Positions 54,321 through 64,000 of a stretch of 64,000 bases of DNA are shown here, one piece after another. The stretch is from the NCBI GenBank assembly GCA_934476315.1, contig CAKSNQ010000002.1, forward strand, positions 20,700 to 84,699, given 5' to 3'. The first letter of the stretch is position 1, and every line of letters begins with the position of its first letter. This DNA is from an uncultured Eubacteriales bacterium (GTDB lineage Bacteria > Bacillota > Clostridia > Oscillospirales > CAG-272). The notes beneath the pieces are model-generated. The model saw only the letters and a program-made list of their open reading frames with translations, had not been told where the DNA came from and ran no database searches. Both the position numbers and the translations under genes were made by a program.

Positions 54321-54423
54321 TCGACAGCCCCCGGGCTATGGCGGTCGGGATTGTGCATTTTTGGACGATTCCGGTCGCTTTTGCTGTTTTCAAAGATCAA
54401 ATGTTATCGGCGGCAGAATGGCG

Positions 54424-54468
54424 ACGGGGATGTAATAACTCAAAATGAGTTTTTACATCCCCGTTTTT
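54424..54468. terminator. Bidirectional terminator between convergent genes
   Basis: ACGGGGATGTAATAACTC / GAGTTTTTACATCCCCGT with loop AAAAT, then TTTTT. Same design as the hairpin at 31166. Confidence 0.75.
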
Positions 54469-54497
54469 GTGCAGACGGTGCGGCATGGCTCCTGCCG

Positions 54498-55130
54498 TCA
54501 GTCCGTCACAGTCTCTCTTTTCAGTTGGCAGAATTTTTCGATCAGCGTGGTCGTTTCCAGATCGTCCGGCACGACGGGGATGCTCAGTCCCTTTCCTTCG
54601 CACACAAGCTGTCCCACGGTTTTTCTGCCGCCGGGCACCGGAAGCACCCGCTCACGCAGGACAACGATGTCCTCCGGGGCGAGGTCGTACACGCTCTCCG
54701 CCACGTTGTGCGTCGGCAGATCGAAGCGCCGCACGGTCAGCCGCGTCACCTCGCCGATCTTCCCAAAGTGGGAAGTGACGTACGCGGGACTGCGCACCTT
54801 GCCGTCCCCGCCCTTGCGCACGGGGGCGCCACACAGATCATACGCGGCGACGGTCGAGGCGTTCTCTTCCTCCGGCAACGTCTCAGCCACCCATTTTTGC
54901 AGGGTGCGTTCCATTTCCGCGTCGCCGACCTTGCCGGTCTTCAGCACGATCATGGCGGCAAGCGCAACCGCCAGTGGCGGAAACACGAGGTAATTCATAT
55001 ACCAGTCGGCGGCGGTTCCGATGATCCAGATAACCACCAACAGTGCCATGATACCAAGGCAAATCCACTCCGGGGTTGACCAACTCTTCTGAGAGAAATA
55101 GCGCGCCAGCGGGTCTTTGGTTCTTTTCAT
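54498..55130 (-). CDS. Membrane protein with C-terminal soluble domain, unknown
   Basis: 210 aa. Two hydrophobic helices (about 24-42 and 47-64) and a soluble alpha/beta domain. No recognised family. ATG at 55130 has AAGGAG 9 nt upstream. The TTG at 55133 lies just before it. Monocistronic: its own promoter upstream and a terminator downstream. Confidence 0.75.
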   Translation of the reverse strand: MKRTKDPLARYFSQKSWSTPEWICLGIMALLVVIWIIGTAADWYMNYLVFPPLAVALAAMIVLKTGKVGDAEMERTLQKWVAETLPEEENASTVAAYDLCGAPVRKGGDGKVRSPAYVTSHFGKIGEVTRLTVRRFDLPTHNVAESVYDLAPEDIVVLRERVLPVPGGRKTVGQLVCEGKGLSIPVVPDDLETTTLIEKFCQLKRETVTD

Positions 55131-55203
55131 CAATGCTGTCTCCTTGTTTCATGTTTTCGGATGTGTCTGCCGTCTCGCAGAAACGGTGACATTCACCATA
55201 TTC

Positions 55204-55232
55204 ATGATACCATACCCCGCTTTATTTGTCAA
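55204..55232 (-). promoter_or_regulatory. Promoter of the 54498-55130 gene
   Basis: Minus-strand TTGACA (55227-55232), 17-bp spacer, TATCAT (55204-55209). Confidence 0.75.
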
Positions 55233-55253
55233 TAGGGCACAGCGATAGTGCCA

Positions 55254-56165
55254 TCAACTGTTGGTTGTGCCCTGCCCGACGTCGCCCGTGTCCGGGGCAC
55301 TCTCACGCGCGGGCGTCGGCGGCACATAAGAAAAGGTGCGCCCGACCGCGGCATATTTTGCGGGGGCGAGGGTGTTGTACGGCAAAAACTCCCATGCGTC
55401 TCCGCCGACAAAGGCGGCGATGGCGTCCAGGTTCTCCCGCGTGTCGGTGACGCCGGGGACGCACGGTGTCCGGAAGGCGTGCGGGATGCCGCTTTTCCGC
55501 AGCCACCGCGCGTTGCGCAGGATCACGTCATTGTCCACCCCGGTGTACTTTTTATGCGCCGCCCCGTCCATGAGCTTAAGGTCCATATAAATGAAATCGC
55601 ACCGTTCCGCCAGCGCCGCGAACGCCTCACCGGAGGCGTACCCGCACGTTTCCAGCGTTCTGTGCACCGCCCCGCGGAGCCGATCGGCAAGCGCGCAGGC
55701 GAAACGCCACTGAAGCAGTGGCTCTCCGCCGGAGAAGGTAACGCCGCCGTTTGTCCGGCGGTAAATGTCCGCATCCCGCAACAGGCGTGCGGCGAGACGT
55801 TCGACATCCCACGTCTCCCCGACAGCGCGGACCAGGTTTTGGGGACAGACGTGCAGGCAACGTCCCAGTCCCCGGCAATCGGGGTGCGTACACGGCTTAC
55901 GGCACAGACCGCACCCGGTGCATCCGTTCCGACGCAGGTACAGCTCCCGGTGCGGGGACAGCCCCTCCGGGTTATGACACCACTGACAGCGGAGCGGGCA
56001 ACCCTTGAAGAACACGGTCGTCCGGATGCCCTTCCCATCGTTCAGGGCAAATTCTTTGAGGTCAAAAATGATTCCCTCCCGCGTACGGGAGCCTGCCGTC
56101 TCCGTTCCCTCTGCTCCCTCTGTCGTCCCTGTCGCCCCTGCCGTTTTTTCGGCAATTGCCTCCAT
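55254..56165 (-). CDS. Glycyl radical enzyme activating enzyme (radical SAM)
   Basis: 303 aa. The radical-SAM cluster motif CPLRCQWC (CxxxCxxC) is followed by a ferredoxin-like insert with two Cys sets (CTGCGLCRKPC, CRGLGRCLHVC) for two extra 4Fe-4S clusters, as in GRE activases other than the simple PflA. TFSGGEPLLQ binds SAM. Installs the glycyl radical in the enzyme encoded just upstream. ATG 56165 with GGAGGTGG. The longer open frame to 57002 overlaps the GRE gene and is not used. Confidence 0.92.
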   Translation of the reverse strand: MEAIAEKTAGATGTTEGAEGTETAGSRTREGIIFDLKEFALNDGKGIRTTVFFKGCPLRCQWCHNPEGLSPHRELYLRRNGCTGCGLCRKPCTHPDCRGLGRCLHVCPQNLVRAVGETWDVERLAARLLRDADIYRRTNGGVTFSGGEPLLQWRFACALADRLRGAVHRTLETCGYASGEAFAALAERCDFIYMDLKLMDGAAHKKYTGVDNDVILRNARWLRKSGIPHAFRTPCVPGVTDTRENLDAIAAFVGGDAWEFLPYNTLAPAKYAAVGRTFSYVPPTPARESAPDTGDVGQGTTNS

Positions 56166-56179
56166 GTCTCCACCTCCGC

Positions 56180-58153
56180 TCAGACGGTATACTCCTGTCT
56201 TGCGATCACATGATCCTGAAATTCCCGGTCCAGCTCCACAAAATACGCCGACCATCCCCAGATGCGCACAACGAGCTGGCGGTGATTTTCGGGGTGAAGC
56301 TGTGCGTCCCGCAGTGCTTGCAGGTCCACGGCGTTGAGCTGGAGCTGATGCCCGCCGCGGTCGATGAAATACTTGACCAGCATGGCGACCTTGCGGCAAT
56401 TCTCCGGCGTTGAGAAGATGCCGGCGGCAAACTCCAGCGTGAGCGGACCGCCGTTGATGGTGCGCGTCAGATGCTGTTTGGTGAAGGAGCGAATGTCGGC
56501 GAGCGGTCCCGGTACCTGTGCGAACAGGCTGGGGGAGAAGTTGGTTCCGAACGGCTCGCCGGCGCGTCTGCCGTCCGCCGTGGCGCCGAGCTCCCGCGCA
56601 TACCAAAGGTAGTACATCGCCGTGCCCGTCCCGGCGCGCCAGACCCCGCCGCGGCAGTTTTTCTTGCCCTCCAGCGCGTCGGCAAACGCGTCGAGAAGAA
56701 AGGTTCCGAGGCAGTCGGCGCGGTCGTCGTCCATGCCCATCTTGGGCGCCTCGAAGCGAAGCAGATGGAGCAGCTCCGGGTCGTCGCGATAGTCGGTATC
56801 GAGCGCCGCAATCAGACGGGACGCCGTGACCGTTTTCTTTTCGTATACGTATTCCCGGACTGCCGCCAGCGCATCGGCGGCGGAGGCGATTCCACAGCCG
56901 TGCAGACCGAAGTTGTTGTATTTTTTGCCGTCCCGAAGCAGATCGAGGAACGGCGACGGAATGAACCAGACTTCCCGCACGCCCGCCGTGATGCGGTCGC
57001 ACTCCGCGACAATGGCGTCCCTGACGTCGGAGAGCAGAGTGTCATACGGAACGCCGCGCGGCAGATCACGGCGCAGAACCCCGTCCACGATGCCGGGGAA
57101 ATTCACCGCGCCGATATTGGCAACGTCGTTGCCCACGCCGGGAATGATAAACTCCCAGCAGGCGGCGACCACGTAGTTTTCCGCATCGCTCCGCTCGTAG
57201 CCGAGGCGTTCCAGCCCCGGAATCACCACGTCGTCGTTGGAATACTGAGGAAATCCCAGTCCCACCCGCGTCAGCTCCGTTCCCGCCTCGTAGACCTCCG
57301 GCGGCGTTTTCCCGCTGACACGCAGGTTGATCTTGGGGTCGATCAGACGCAGGTCTCTGCTCGCCCGCAGGCAGAGCGCCGACAGCTCGTTGAAGCCCTC
57401 GCTCCCGTCCGCGCACCGTCCGCCGAGCACCATGCTCTGTCCGTTGTCGCCCTGCTGAACACCGACGTACAGGTCGCTGTCCTTATTGAAAGAGACAAAG
57501 AAATCCTCCAGAAGCGCCAGCGCAGTCTCCTCATTGTACACGCCCGCGTCCATGTCCCGCTTGAAATACGGGAACATATACTGATCGAATCTTCCGACCG
57601 TGTTGTGATAGTCGCCCTCCAGCCACAGGGCATAGTGGAGGATACGGAACATCTGCAACGCCTCGCGGAAATTTCTCGCGCCGTATCGCGGAACCTGCCC
57701 GAGCACCTCGACGAGGTCCTCCCGCCCCTGCGCCGCGGCGAGCGCCCGGTAGCGGTCGCACAGCCCGATCAGCGCATCAATGGTGCGCCGCCCGTAGGAA
57801 TCGGCGCTCTCCCGCGCGACGAGCAGTCCCGATCCGATCAACCGTCCGTAATCCGGCGAGAGGTTTGAGACGTAGCCAAGCTCATGGATGTAATGCGTCC
57901 TCCGGATCTCCTCCCACTCCGCCGCGGTGAAAATCTCCGGCTGCTTTCGGATGGTGCGAAGCAGGACGATCTTTTCAAAGGGCTGAATGTGCGGTTCTTC
58001 CTCCGCCGCCAGTAGCTCGAAGCGGCGCGTCATGCGCTCCTCCGGGCAAAGTCCGAGCGCGGCATACTCCTCTGCCAACTCACATGTCAGGTCGCGGCGG
58101 AGCGCCCGATGCGCGCGGTCAAGAATAAAATAGCGGTACAATTCCGAATCCAT
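56180..58153 (-). CDS. Glycyl radical enzyme of unknown specificity
   Basis: 657 aa, shorter than most GREs (about 750-850). The glycyl-radical segment near the C-terminus reads RIWGWSAYF (Gly633) instead of the usual RVxGY. The thiyl-radical loop is AACWEFIIPG (Cys332, Glu334), where most GRE dehydratases and lyases have GCVE and pyruvate formate-lyase has CC. So it is neither PflB nor a standard choline/diol/isethionate enzyme by these motifs. Start ATG 58153 with GGAGGAAA. Followed by its activase with a 14-bp gap. Confidence 0.88.
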   Translation of the reverse strand: MDSELYRYFILDRAHRALRRDLTCELAEEYAALGLCPEERMTRRFELLAAEEEPHIQPFEKIVLLRTIRKQPEIFTAAEWEEIRRTHYIHELGYVSNLSPDYGRLIGSGLLVARESADSYGRRTIDALIGLCDRYRALAAAQGREDLVEVLGQVPRYGARNFREALQMFRILHYALWLEGDYHNTVGRFDQYMFPYFKRDMDAGVYNEETALALLEDFFVSFNKDSDLYVGVQQGDNGQSMVLGGRCADGSEGFNELSALCLRASRDLRLIDPKINLRVSGKTPPEVYEAGTELTRVGLGFPQYSNDDVVIPGLERLGYERSDAENYVVAACWEFIIPGVGNDVANIGAVNFPGIVDGVLRRDLPRGVPYDTLLSDVRDAIVAECDRITAGVREVWFIPSPFLDLLRDGKKYNNFGLHGCGIASAADALAAVREYVYEKKTVTASRLIAALDTDYRDDPELLHLLRFEAPKMGMDDDRADCLGTFLLDAFADALEGKKNCRGGVWRAGTGTAMYYLWYARELGATADGRRAGEPFGTNFSPSLFAQVPGPLADIRSFTKQHLTRTINGGPLTLEFAAGIFSTPENCRKVAMLVKYFIDRGGHQLQLNAVDLQALRDAQLHPENHRQLVVRIWGWSAYFVELDREFQDHVIARQEYTV

Positions 58154-58206
58154 CAAAGTTTCCTCCGGTCCGCGCCCCCCGGGCGCGATATCTTTATTCA
58201 CTCCGG

Positions 58207-58235
58207 ATGATACCACAGGACGGCTGATTTGTCAA
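58207..58235 (-). promoter_or_regulatory. Promoter of the GRE operon
   Basis: Minus-strand TTGACA (58230-58235), 17-bp spacer, TATCAT (58207-58212). Confidence 0.75.
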
Positions 58236-58481
58236 GACTTTTTGCGTCCCCACAGGGAGCGTCGCGGATTTTTCCCGCACTTTCGCGCCACGGGCAACCG
58301 CCCCCAAGGGGAAAACTACGCGCTGCGGAAAACCATCCGCACAGCCGCCGTCGCAGAAAGGAGCGCAGCAAGGCACCATCCGTCGCAAAAAAGCCCCCCC
58401 GCACGCATGCTTTTGCACCGCGCGGGGGACCGTATTTCAAGCGGGTCGCGCCGGAGCACACTTGGCGCACCCGGTCGTCGC
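58236..58481. other. Gap between the PTS operon and the GRE promoter
   Basis: 246 bp after the HPr stop. I see no gene with a start signal. A GC-rich stretch with CCCGCGCG/CGCGGGG arms (about 58398-58428) may form the end of the PTS transcript. Confidence 0.4.
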
Positions 58482-58745
58482 TCAGAGGTTTTCCTCCATC
58501 CAGCGGAGCAGTTCCTCGCCCGCCCGCGCCTCGTCCGCACCAACAGTGCTGACCTCCACGGTGTCGCCGCCCTTGACGCCAAGTCCCATGACCGCGAGCA
58601 GTTTTTTGGCGGAGGCGGACTTCCCTGCCGGCAGAGCCGTCAGGGTGATCTCACTTTGGAACTTCTGCGCCTCCTTGACCAGCAGTCCGGCGGGGCGCGC
58701 ATGTAACCCCAGCGGGTCGCGCAGTGTATATTGGAATTTTTTCAT
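58482..58745 (-). CDS. HPr-like phosphocarrier protein without the regulatory serine
   Basis: 87 aa. Phosphorylation site His15 in GLHARPAG, as in PTS HPr. The position equivalent to Ser46 of Bacillus subtilis HPr (NLKSIMGVMSLG) is Lys48 here (SAKKLLAVMGLG), so it cannot be phosphorylated by HPr kinase there. It may be a dedicated HPr of the beta-glucoside operon rather than the global one. Last gene of the operon, 41 bp after bglA. Confidence 0.9.
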   Translation of the reverse strand: MKKFQYTLRDPLGLHARPAGLLVKEAQKFQSEITLTALPAGKSASAKKLLAVMGLGVKGGDTVEVSTVGADEARAGEELLRWMEENL

Positions 58746-58786
58746 TTCTTATTTCTCCTGTCTTCTTTTTGTGCAGCGGGCGCCTG

Positions 58787-60307
<1,521 letters not shown>

Positions 60308-62194
60308 TCATCCCTGCGCGCCCACCGTTTGCTCGCTTCCCGTCTGTGCCGCCGATGCGGGCGTCAGATTCAGAAGCGGGTCGCCGGATTTGACCTCGGG
60401 GCGTCCCATCGGGGTGAGCAGGTATTCGCCGGCATTGCTGACGATCAAAGGCGTGGTCAGGTCGTACCCGGCGCGGCGGATGGCGTCGATGTCGAAGGTC
60501 AGAAGCACATCTCCCACCTCCACATGGTCGCCGTCCTTGACCTTGACGTCAAAATATTTTCCGCCCAGGCGCACGGTCTCCAGCCCCACGTGGATCAGAA
60601 GCTGTGCGCCGTTCTCGGTCTGCAGCGTGATGGCGTGTTTGGAGTCGAAGACCGTCTCCACGCGGGCGTTGGCAGGCGCACGCACCTCCCCGGTCTCGGG
60701 CAGGATGGCGATGCCGTCGCCAAGGATTCCCTGCGCGAACGTTTCATCCTTGACGTCGTGCAGGGCGATCACCTTGCCGCTCAGCGGAGCGCTCAGAATC
60801 TCCGCGTGCAGCTCGGGGTTCGCCGCCTCCACCTCCGGCTCGGTCATGTCGCGGTACAAAAACAGTCCCGACACGAAAGCCCCGGCAAAAGCGATCAGCG
60901 CGCCGATCATGGCGTAGATGATATTGCGCGGCAGGGTCTCGCTGATGAACGCCGTCAGGCTGGCGATACCGGGACCGACCGCGACGTACGATTCCACGGC
61001 GGTCAGACCGATGAACAGTCCGCCGACGCCACTACCGATGATGACCGAGCTGAGCGCCCGCTTATTTTGCAGGGTAATTCCGTACAGCGCCGGTTCCGTG
61101 ATGCCGAAGATCGCCGAAATGCCCGCCGAAATTGCCGTCGCGCGGGTGTTTTCCTCCTTGGTTTTCACCGCCGCGGCAAAGCAGGCGCCGCCCTCGGCGA
61201 TGTTATGCGCCAGCGACGCGGGCAGATAGAGCAGTTCCTTACCCATCTCGGTAATGGAGGAAACGGCGTACGGCACGAGCGCCTTGTGCATGCCCGTCGC
61301 GATCATGAACGGAAGCGCCATGGCAAGCAATGTCACGGCGATGAAGCCCAGCTTATCGAACAGCCACAGGATTGCCGTAGTGAACCACTGTCCCACGGTA
61401 AATCCGATCGGGCCAAGCACCAAGAGGGTGACGGGGACGGTAATGGCGATGGTGACGAGCGGAACGAAGAAGACGCGGATAGGCTTTGGGGTATAGCGGT
61501 TCAGAAAGCGCTCCAGCGGCGCCATGAACAGAATGGCAAGCAGGGCGGGAAACACCTGGTACGAATAGGCGATGTTCTGCACGTGAAGTCCCAGGAGCGT
61601 CACGCCACCCTCCGCACCGATCAGCCCCGTCAGGGACGGAAGCAGGAGGCTTCCCACGACCGCCAGCGCGACAAAGCGGTTGGCTTTGAGCTTGGTGGAC
61701 GCCGAAACTGCGACAAGCAGGGGCAAGAAGTAAAACGCCGCATCCGCGATGCTGTTCCACAGCGTGTAGACCGTGCTTGCCTTGTCCAGCCACCCGAATA
61801 GGCACAGCAGGAGCAGGAGCGACTTGAGGATACCGCCGCCGGCGATGGCGGGAATCAGGGGCTGGAAAACGCCGACGATAAAGTCGAGTACGACCGCCCC
61901 GATCTTTTTCTTCCCCGCGGGGGCAGACGCTCCCGCCGGCGCCGCGCCGCTGAAATTGCCGAGACGCACCAGCTCATCGTAGACCTCAATGACCGACGGT
62001 CCAATGACAACCTGACACTGCGCCGTCATGACCACCCCGATGACGCCGGGAGTTTTTTTGAGCGCGGCGACGTCCGCCTTTTTCTCGTCCCGCAGGGTAA
62101 AGCGCAGGCGCGTGGAGCAATGCTCCAGGTGCGCCACGTTCGCCTCTCCGCCGACGTAGCGGAGAACATCCGACGCTGTTTTTTTGTAATCCAT
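60308..62194 (-). CDS. Beta-glucoside PTS permease EIIBCA
   Basis: 628 aa. Domain order IIB (Cys26 in EHCSTRLRF), IIC (about ten membrane helices, 100-450), IIA (His in LLIHVGLETVRLGGKYF). Imports and phosphorylates a beta-glucoside. The exact sugar is not predictable. No BglG-type antiterminator gene is visible in the window. Confidence 0.94.
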   Translation of the reverse strand: MDYKKTASDVLRYVGGEANVAHLEHCSTRLRFTLRDEKKADVAALKKTPGVIGVVMTAQCQVVIGPSVIEVYDELVRLGNFSGAAPAGASAPAGKKKIGAVVLDFIVGVFQPLIPAIAGGGILKSLLLLLCLFGWLDKASTVYTLWNSIADAAFYFLPLLVAVSASTKLKANRFVALAVVGSLLLPSLTGLIGAEGGVTLLGLHVQNIAYSYQVFPALLAILFMAPLERFLNRYTPKPIRVFFVPLVTIAITVPVTLLVLGPIGFTVGQWFTTAILWLFDKLGFIAVTLLAMALPFMIATGMHKALVPYAVSSITEMGKELLYLPASLAHNIAEGGACFAAAVKTKEENTRATAISAGISAIFGITEPALYGITLQNKRALSSVIIGSGVGGLFIGLTAVESYVAVGPGIASLTAFISETLPRNIIYAMIGALIAFAGAFVSGLFLYRDMTEPEVEAANPELHAEILSAPLSGKVIALHDVKDETFAQGILGDGIAILPETGEVRAPANARVETVFDSKHAITLQTENGAQLLIHVGLETVRLGGKYFDVKVKDGDHVEVGDVLLTFDIDAIRRAGYDLTTPLIVSNAGEYLLTPMGRPEVKSGDPLLNLTPASAAQTGSEQTVGAQG

Positions 62195-62201
62195 ACCTAT
62201 A

Positions 62202-63887
62202 TCATCCTTTCTGTGTACTGCCCGTGTGCGGCGCTTCCATCCGCATGGTGCAGATCTTCTCGCGAAGCGGGAGAATGGCGGGCGGCGTCACCGACAGCTC
62301 ATCCACGCCCATACGCAAAAATGTTTCCGTCAGAGTCAGGTCGGCGCCCAGCTCACCGCAGATGCCGACCCAGATGCCGGCGCGTCGCGCGTTCTCCACA
62401 GTCATGGAGATCAGCCGCAGGATTGCCTCATGGTGCGTGTCGCAAAAGTCCTCCAGCGCCGCGTTCTGGCGGTCGAGCGCCAGCGTGTACTGCGTCAGGT
62501 CGTTGGTGCCGATGCTGAAGAAGTCCACCATGGTCGCCAGCTTGTCGCTGATAAGCGCCGCCGCCGGCGTTTCGATCATGATGCCGATCTCGATGCGGTC
62601 CGAGATCGCCACGCCCTGCATCCGCAATTCCTCCGCCGCGCTCTCCCACATGGCGCGCAGGCGCGTCACCTCGTTGGTCGAAATAATCATGGGGAACATG
62701 ACCGCGAGCCGCCCGTACTGTGAGGCGCGCAAAAGCGCCCGCGCCTGTGTCCGGAACGTTTCCGGGCGTGTCAGGCTGATGCGGATGGCGCGGCACCCGA
62801 GCGCCGGATTTTCCTCGTGCGGCAGACCGAAGTACGGCGCTTGTTTATCCGCGCCGATGTCCAATGTCCGTACGACGACCCGCTTCCCCGGCATGCTCCC
62901 GAGCACGCGGCGGTACGTTTCAAACTGCTCCTCCTCGGACGGAAAGTCGTTGCGCCCCATATACAGAAACTCACTGCGGAACAGTCCGATTCCGTCCGCG
63001 TCGTTGCACAGAGCCGCCCCAACGTCCGCCGCATTCCCGATGTTGGCGCAGATTTCCACGCGGTAGCCGTCCTGCGTCCGGCTTTCCCTTCCGCGGTATT
63101 TTTCCAGCAGCTCCTTGGCGTGCGCCTGTTGCTCCAGCCGCAGGCGGATCTGCCGCAGAGTCATCACATCGGGGTCGATATACACCTTTCCGTTATCCGC
63201 GTCCAATGCCACTCGCTCCCCCTCCCGTACGTTTTCCAGCGCGTCTCCCACGTTGACCACCGCCGGGATGTTCATCGTCCGCGACAGAATGGCGGTGTGG
63301 GAATTGTACGATCCTTGCATGGTCACAAAGCCGCGGACGGACGCCCGATCCAACTGGAGTGTCTCGCTTGGCGACAGGTCACGCGCGCAGATGATGTCGC
63401 CCTCGTCTCCACTCTCTCCCCGGCTCTGTCTGCCATCCGCCGTCAGTCCGCCCGCGGCGCGCATGAGCTGACGCAGAATCCGGTCGCTGACATCCCGGAC
63501 GTCCGCGGCGCGCTCCCGCATATAGGCGTCGTCCATTTTCGCGAACATGGCGGAGAAATATTTCGACGCCTCCACCACGGCGTACTCTGCGTTGGCGTGC
63601 CGCGCACGAATCATGTCTTTTGTGTATTCCATCAGGTCCTCATCCTGCGCCATCATCGCATGGACGCTGAAGATCTGCGCGTTGCTTTGCCCGACCTCGC
63701 GCTGTGCCCATTCGTACAGGTCCTCCAGCTCCGCCACGGTCCGATGAACTGCCGTATCGTATCGCTTCAGCTCCGCCGCAGTGTTCGTCACCGTGCGCTC
63801 CGGTACAATCACGTCCTCCCGCCGCAAAAAGCGCGCACGCCCGATTGCTACGCCGCCTGACACGCCTTTTCCCTGCAAAGACCTCAT
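62202..63887 (-). CDS. ptsI: PTS enzyme I
   Basis: 561 aa. Phospho-His197 in GSYNSHTAILSR, PEP-binding EFLYMGRNDFPSEEEQ, RTLDIGADKQAPYFG, and active-site Cys in GICGELGAD. Transfers phosphate from PEP to HPr. It heads an operon that holds all PTS parts for one sugar (EI, EIIBCA, HPr), separated from EIIBCA by 7 bp. Confidence 0.95.
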   Translation of the reverse strand: MRSLQGKGVSGGVAIGRARFLRREDVIVPERTVTNTAAELKRYDTAVHRTVAELEDLYEWAQREVGQSNAQIFSVHAMMAQDEDLMEYTKDMIRARHANAEYAVVEASKYFSAMFAKMDDAYMRERAADVRDVSDRILRQLMRAAGGLTADGRQSRGESGDEGDIICARDLSPSETLQLDRASVRGFVTMQGSYNSHTAILSRTMNIPAVVNVGDALENVREGERVALDADNGKVYIDPDVMTLRQIRLRLEQQAHAKELLEKYRGRESRTQDGYRVEICANIGNAADVGAALCNDADGIGLFRSEFLYMGRNDFPSEEEQFETYRRVLGSMPGKRVVVRTLDIGADKQAPYFGLPHEENPALGCRAIRISLTRPETFRTQARALLRASQYGRLAVMFPMIISTNEVTRLRAMWESAAEELRMQGVAISDRIEIGIMIETPAAALISDKLATMVDFFSIGTNDLTQYTLALDRQNAALEDFCDTHHEAILRLISMTVENARRAGIWVGICGELGADLTLTETFLRMGVDELSVTPPAILPLREKICTMRMEAPHTGSTQKG

Positions 63888-64000
63888 TTTTCCGTCCCCC
63901 GTTTTGAAATTTCTGATTCGTTCAAGCCTATTTTTGCCGACGGTACGCTTTTTTATTCAGGACAAAGCCGCACTTCCCCGTTTTCATAAAAGAGCGGGGC
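63888..64000. other. Right edge, upstream of ptsI
   Basis: On the minus strand a frame entering from the edge is open until TAG at 63928-63930 and could be the end of an upstream gene. It is too short to identify. GGGGGACGGA precedes the ptsI start. Confidence 0.3.

Overview
The window looks like a piece of a GC-rich Bacillota chromosome, probably class Clostridia and the Oscillospirales/Christensenellales type. This rests on gene content and order (cdaA, cysK-iscS-iscU-Rrf2, a COG2509 FAD dehydrogenase, DUF1854-type ABC exporters, a glycyl radical enzyme, a beta-glucoside PTS), on strong Shine-Dalgarno sequences, and on TTGACA-N17-TATAAT promoters. The exact taxon is inference.

Left flank (1-10.2 kb, mostly minus strand): relA (cut by the window edge), recJ, a 36-bp tandem repeat, a COG2509 FAD dehydrogenase, a stub in the cdaR position, cdaA, a long-chain acyl-CoA ligase, an HprK-like P-loop protein, then tRNA-Leu(GAG).

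Integrated element (10,259-30,513, about 20.26 kb): inserted in the 3' end of tRNA-Leu and bounded by direct repeats that are identical over 64 bp and about 160 bp long overall. On the left, the minus strand carries a tyrosine integrase (frameshifted in an A8 tract), a membrane coiled-coil protein and an S24/XRE repressor. The plus strand carries an early module of a Cro-like gene and small ORFs. It is followed by a replication origin: a 16-bp perfect stem with the circovirus-type nonamer TAGTATTAC at the loop/stem junction. Immediately downstream is a 404-aa CRESS-type Rep (HUH nickase plus superfamily-3 helicase). Then come a PP-loop (PAPS-reductase-like) protein and small ORFs, and a late module. 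The late module holds an 87-aa candidate ssDNA-binding protein, small basic proteins, a candidate antisense sRNA, three N-terminally anchored surface proteins (one a Cys-rich CxxC repeat protein), a large protein with a signal peptide and C-terminal anchor (pIII-like topology), a 33-aa single-span protein, and an 841-aa membrane P-loop ATPase (Zot/HerA-like candidate). A 1.3-kb non-coding end holds a 136-bp tandem array and large palindromes. I read the whole as a filamentous-phage-like (inovirus-like) prophage that replicates by a eukaryotic-CRESS-virus-like Rep and origin. This is the most interesting system in the window.

Right flank (30.7-64 kb): a gene interrupted by an in-frame TAG, a regulator/membrane pair, an XRE gene with ftsH and a DUF308 protein, the cysK-iscS-iscU-Rrf2 operon, a P-type Ca2+-ATPase, an HD hydrolase, guaB, a pdxK-pit-DUF47 phosphate operon, a divergent VTC-DUF4956 pair, a three-gene ABC exporter/DUF1854 operon, an unusual glycyl radical enzyme with its activase, and a leftward ptsI-EIIBCA-bglA-HPr operon.

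Almost all long ORFs opposite these genes are antisense shadows caused by high GC.
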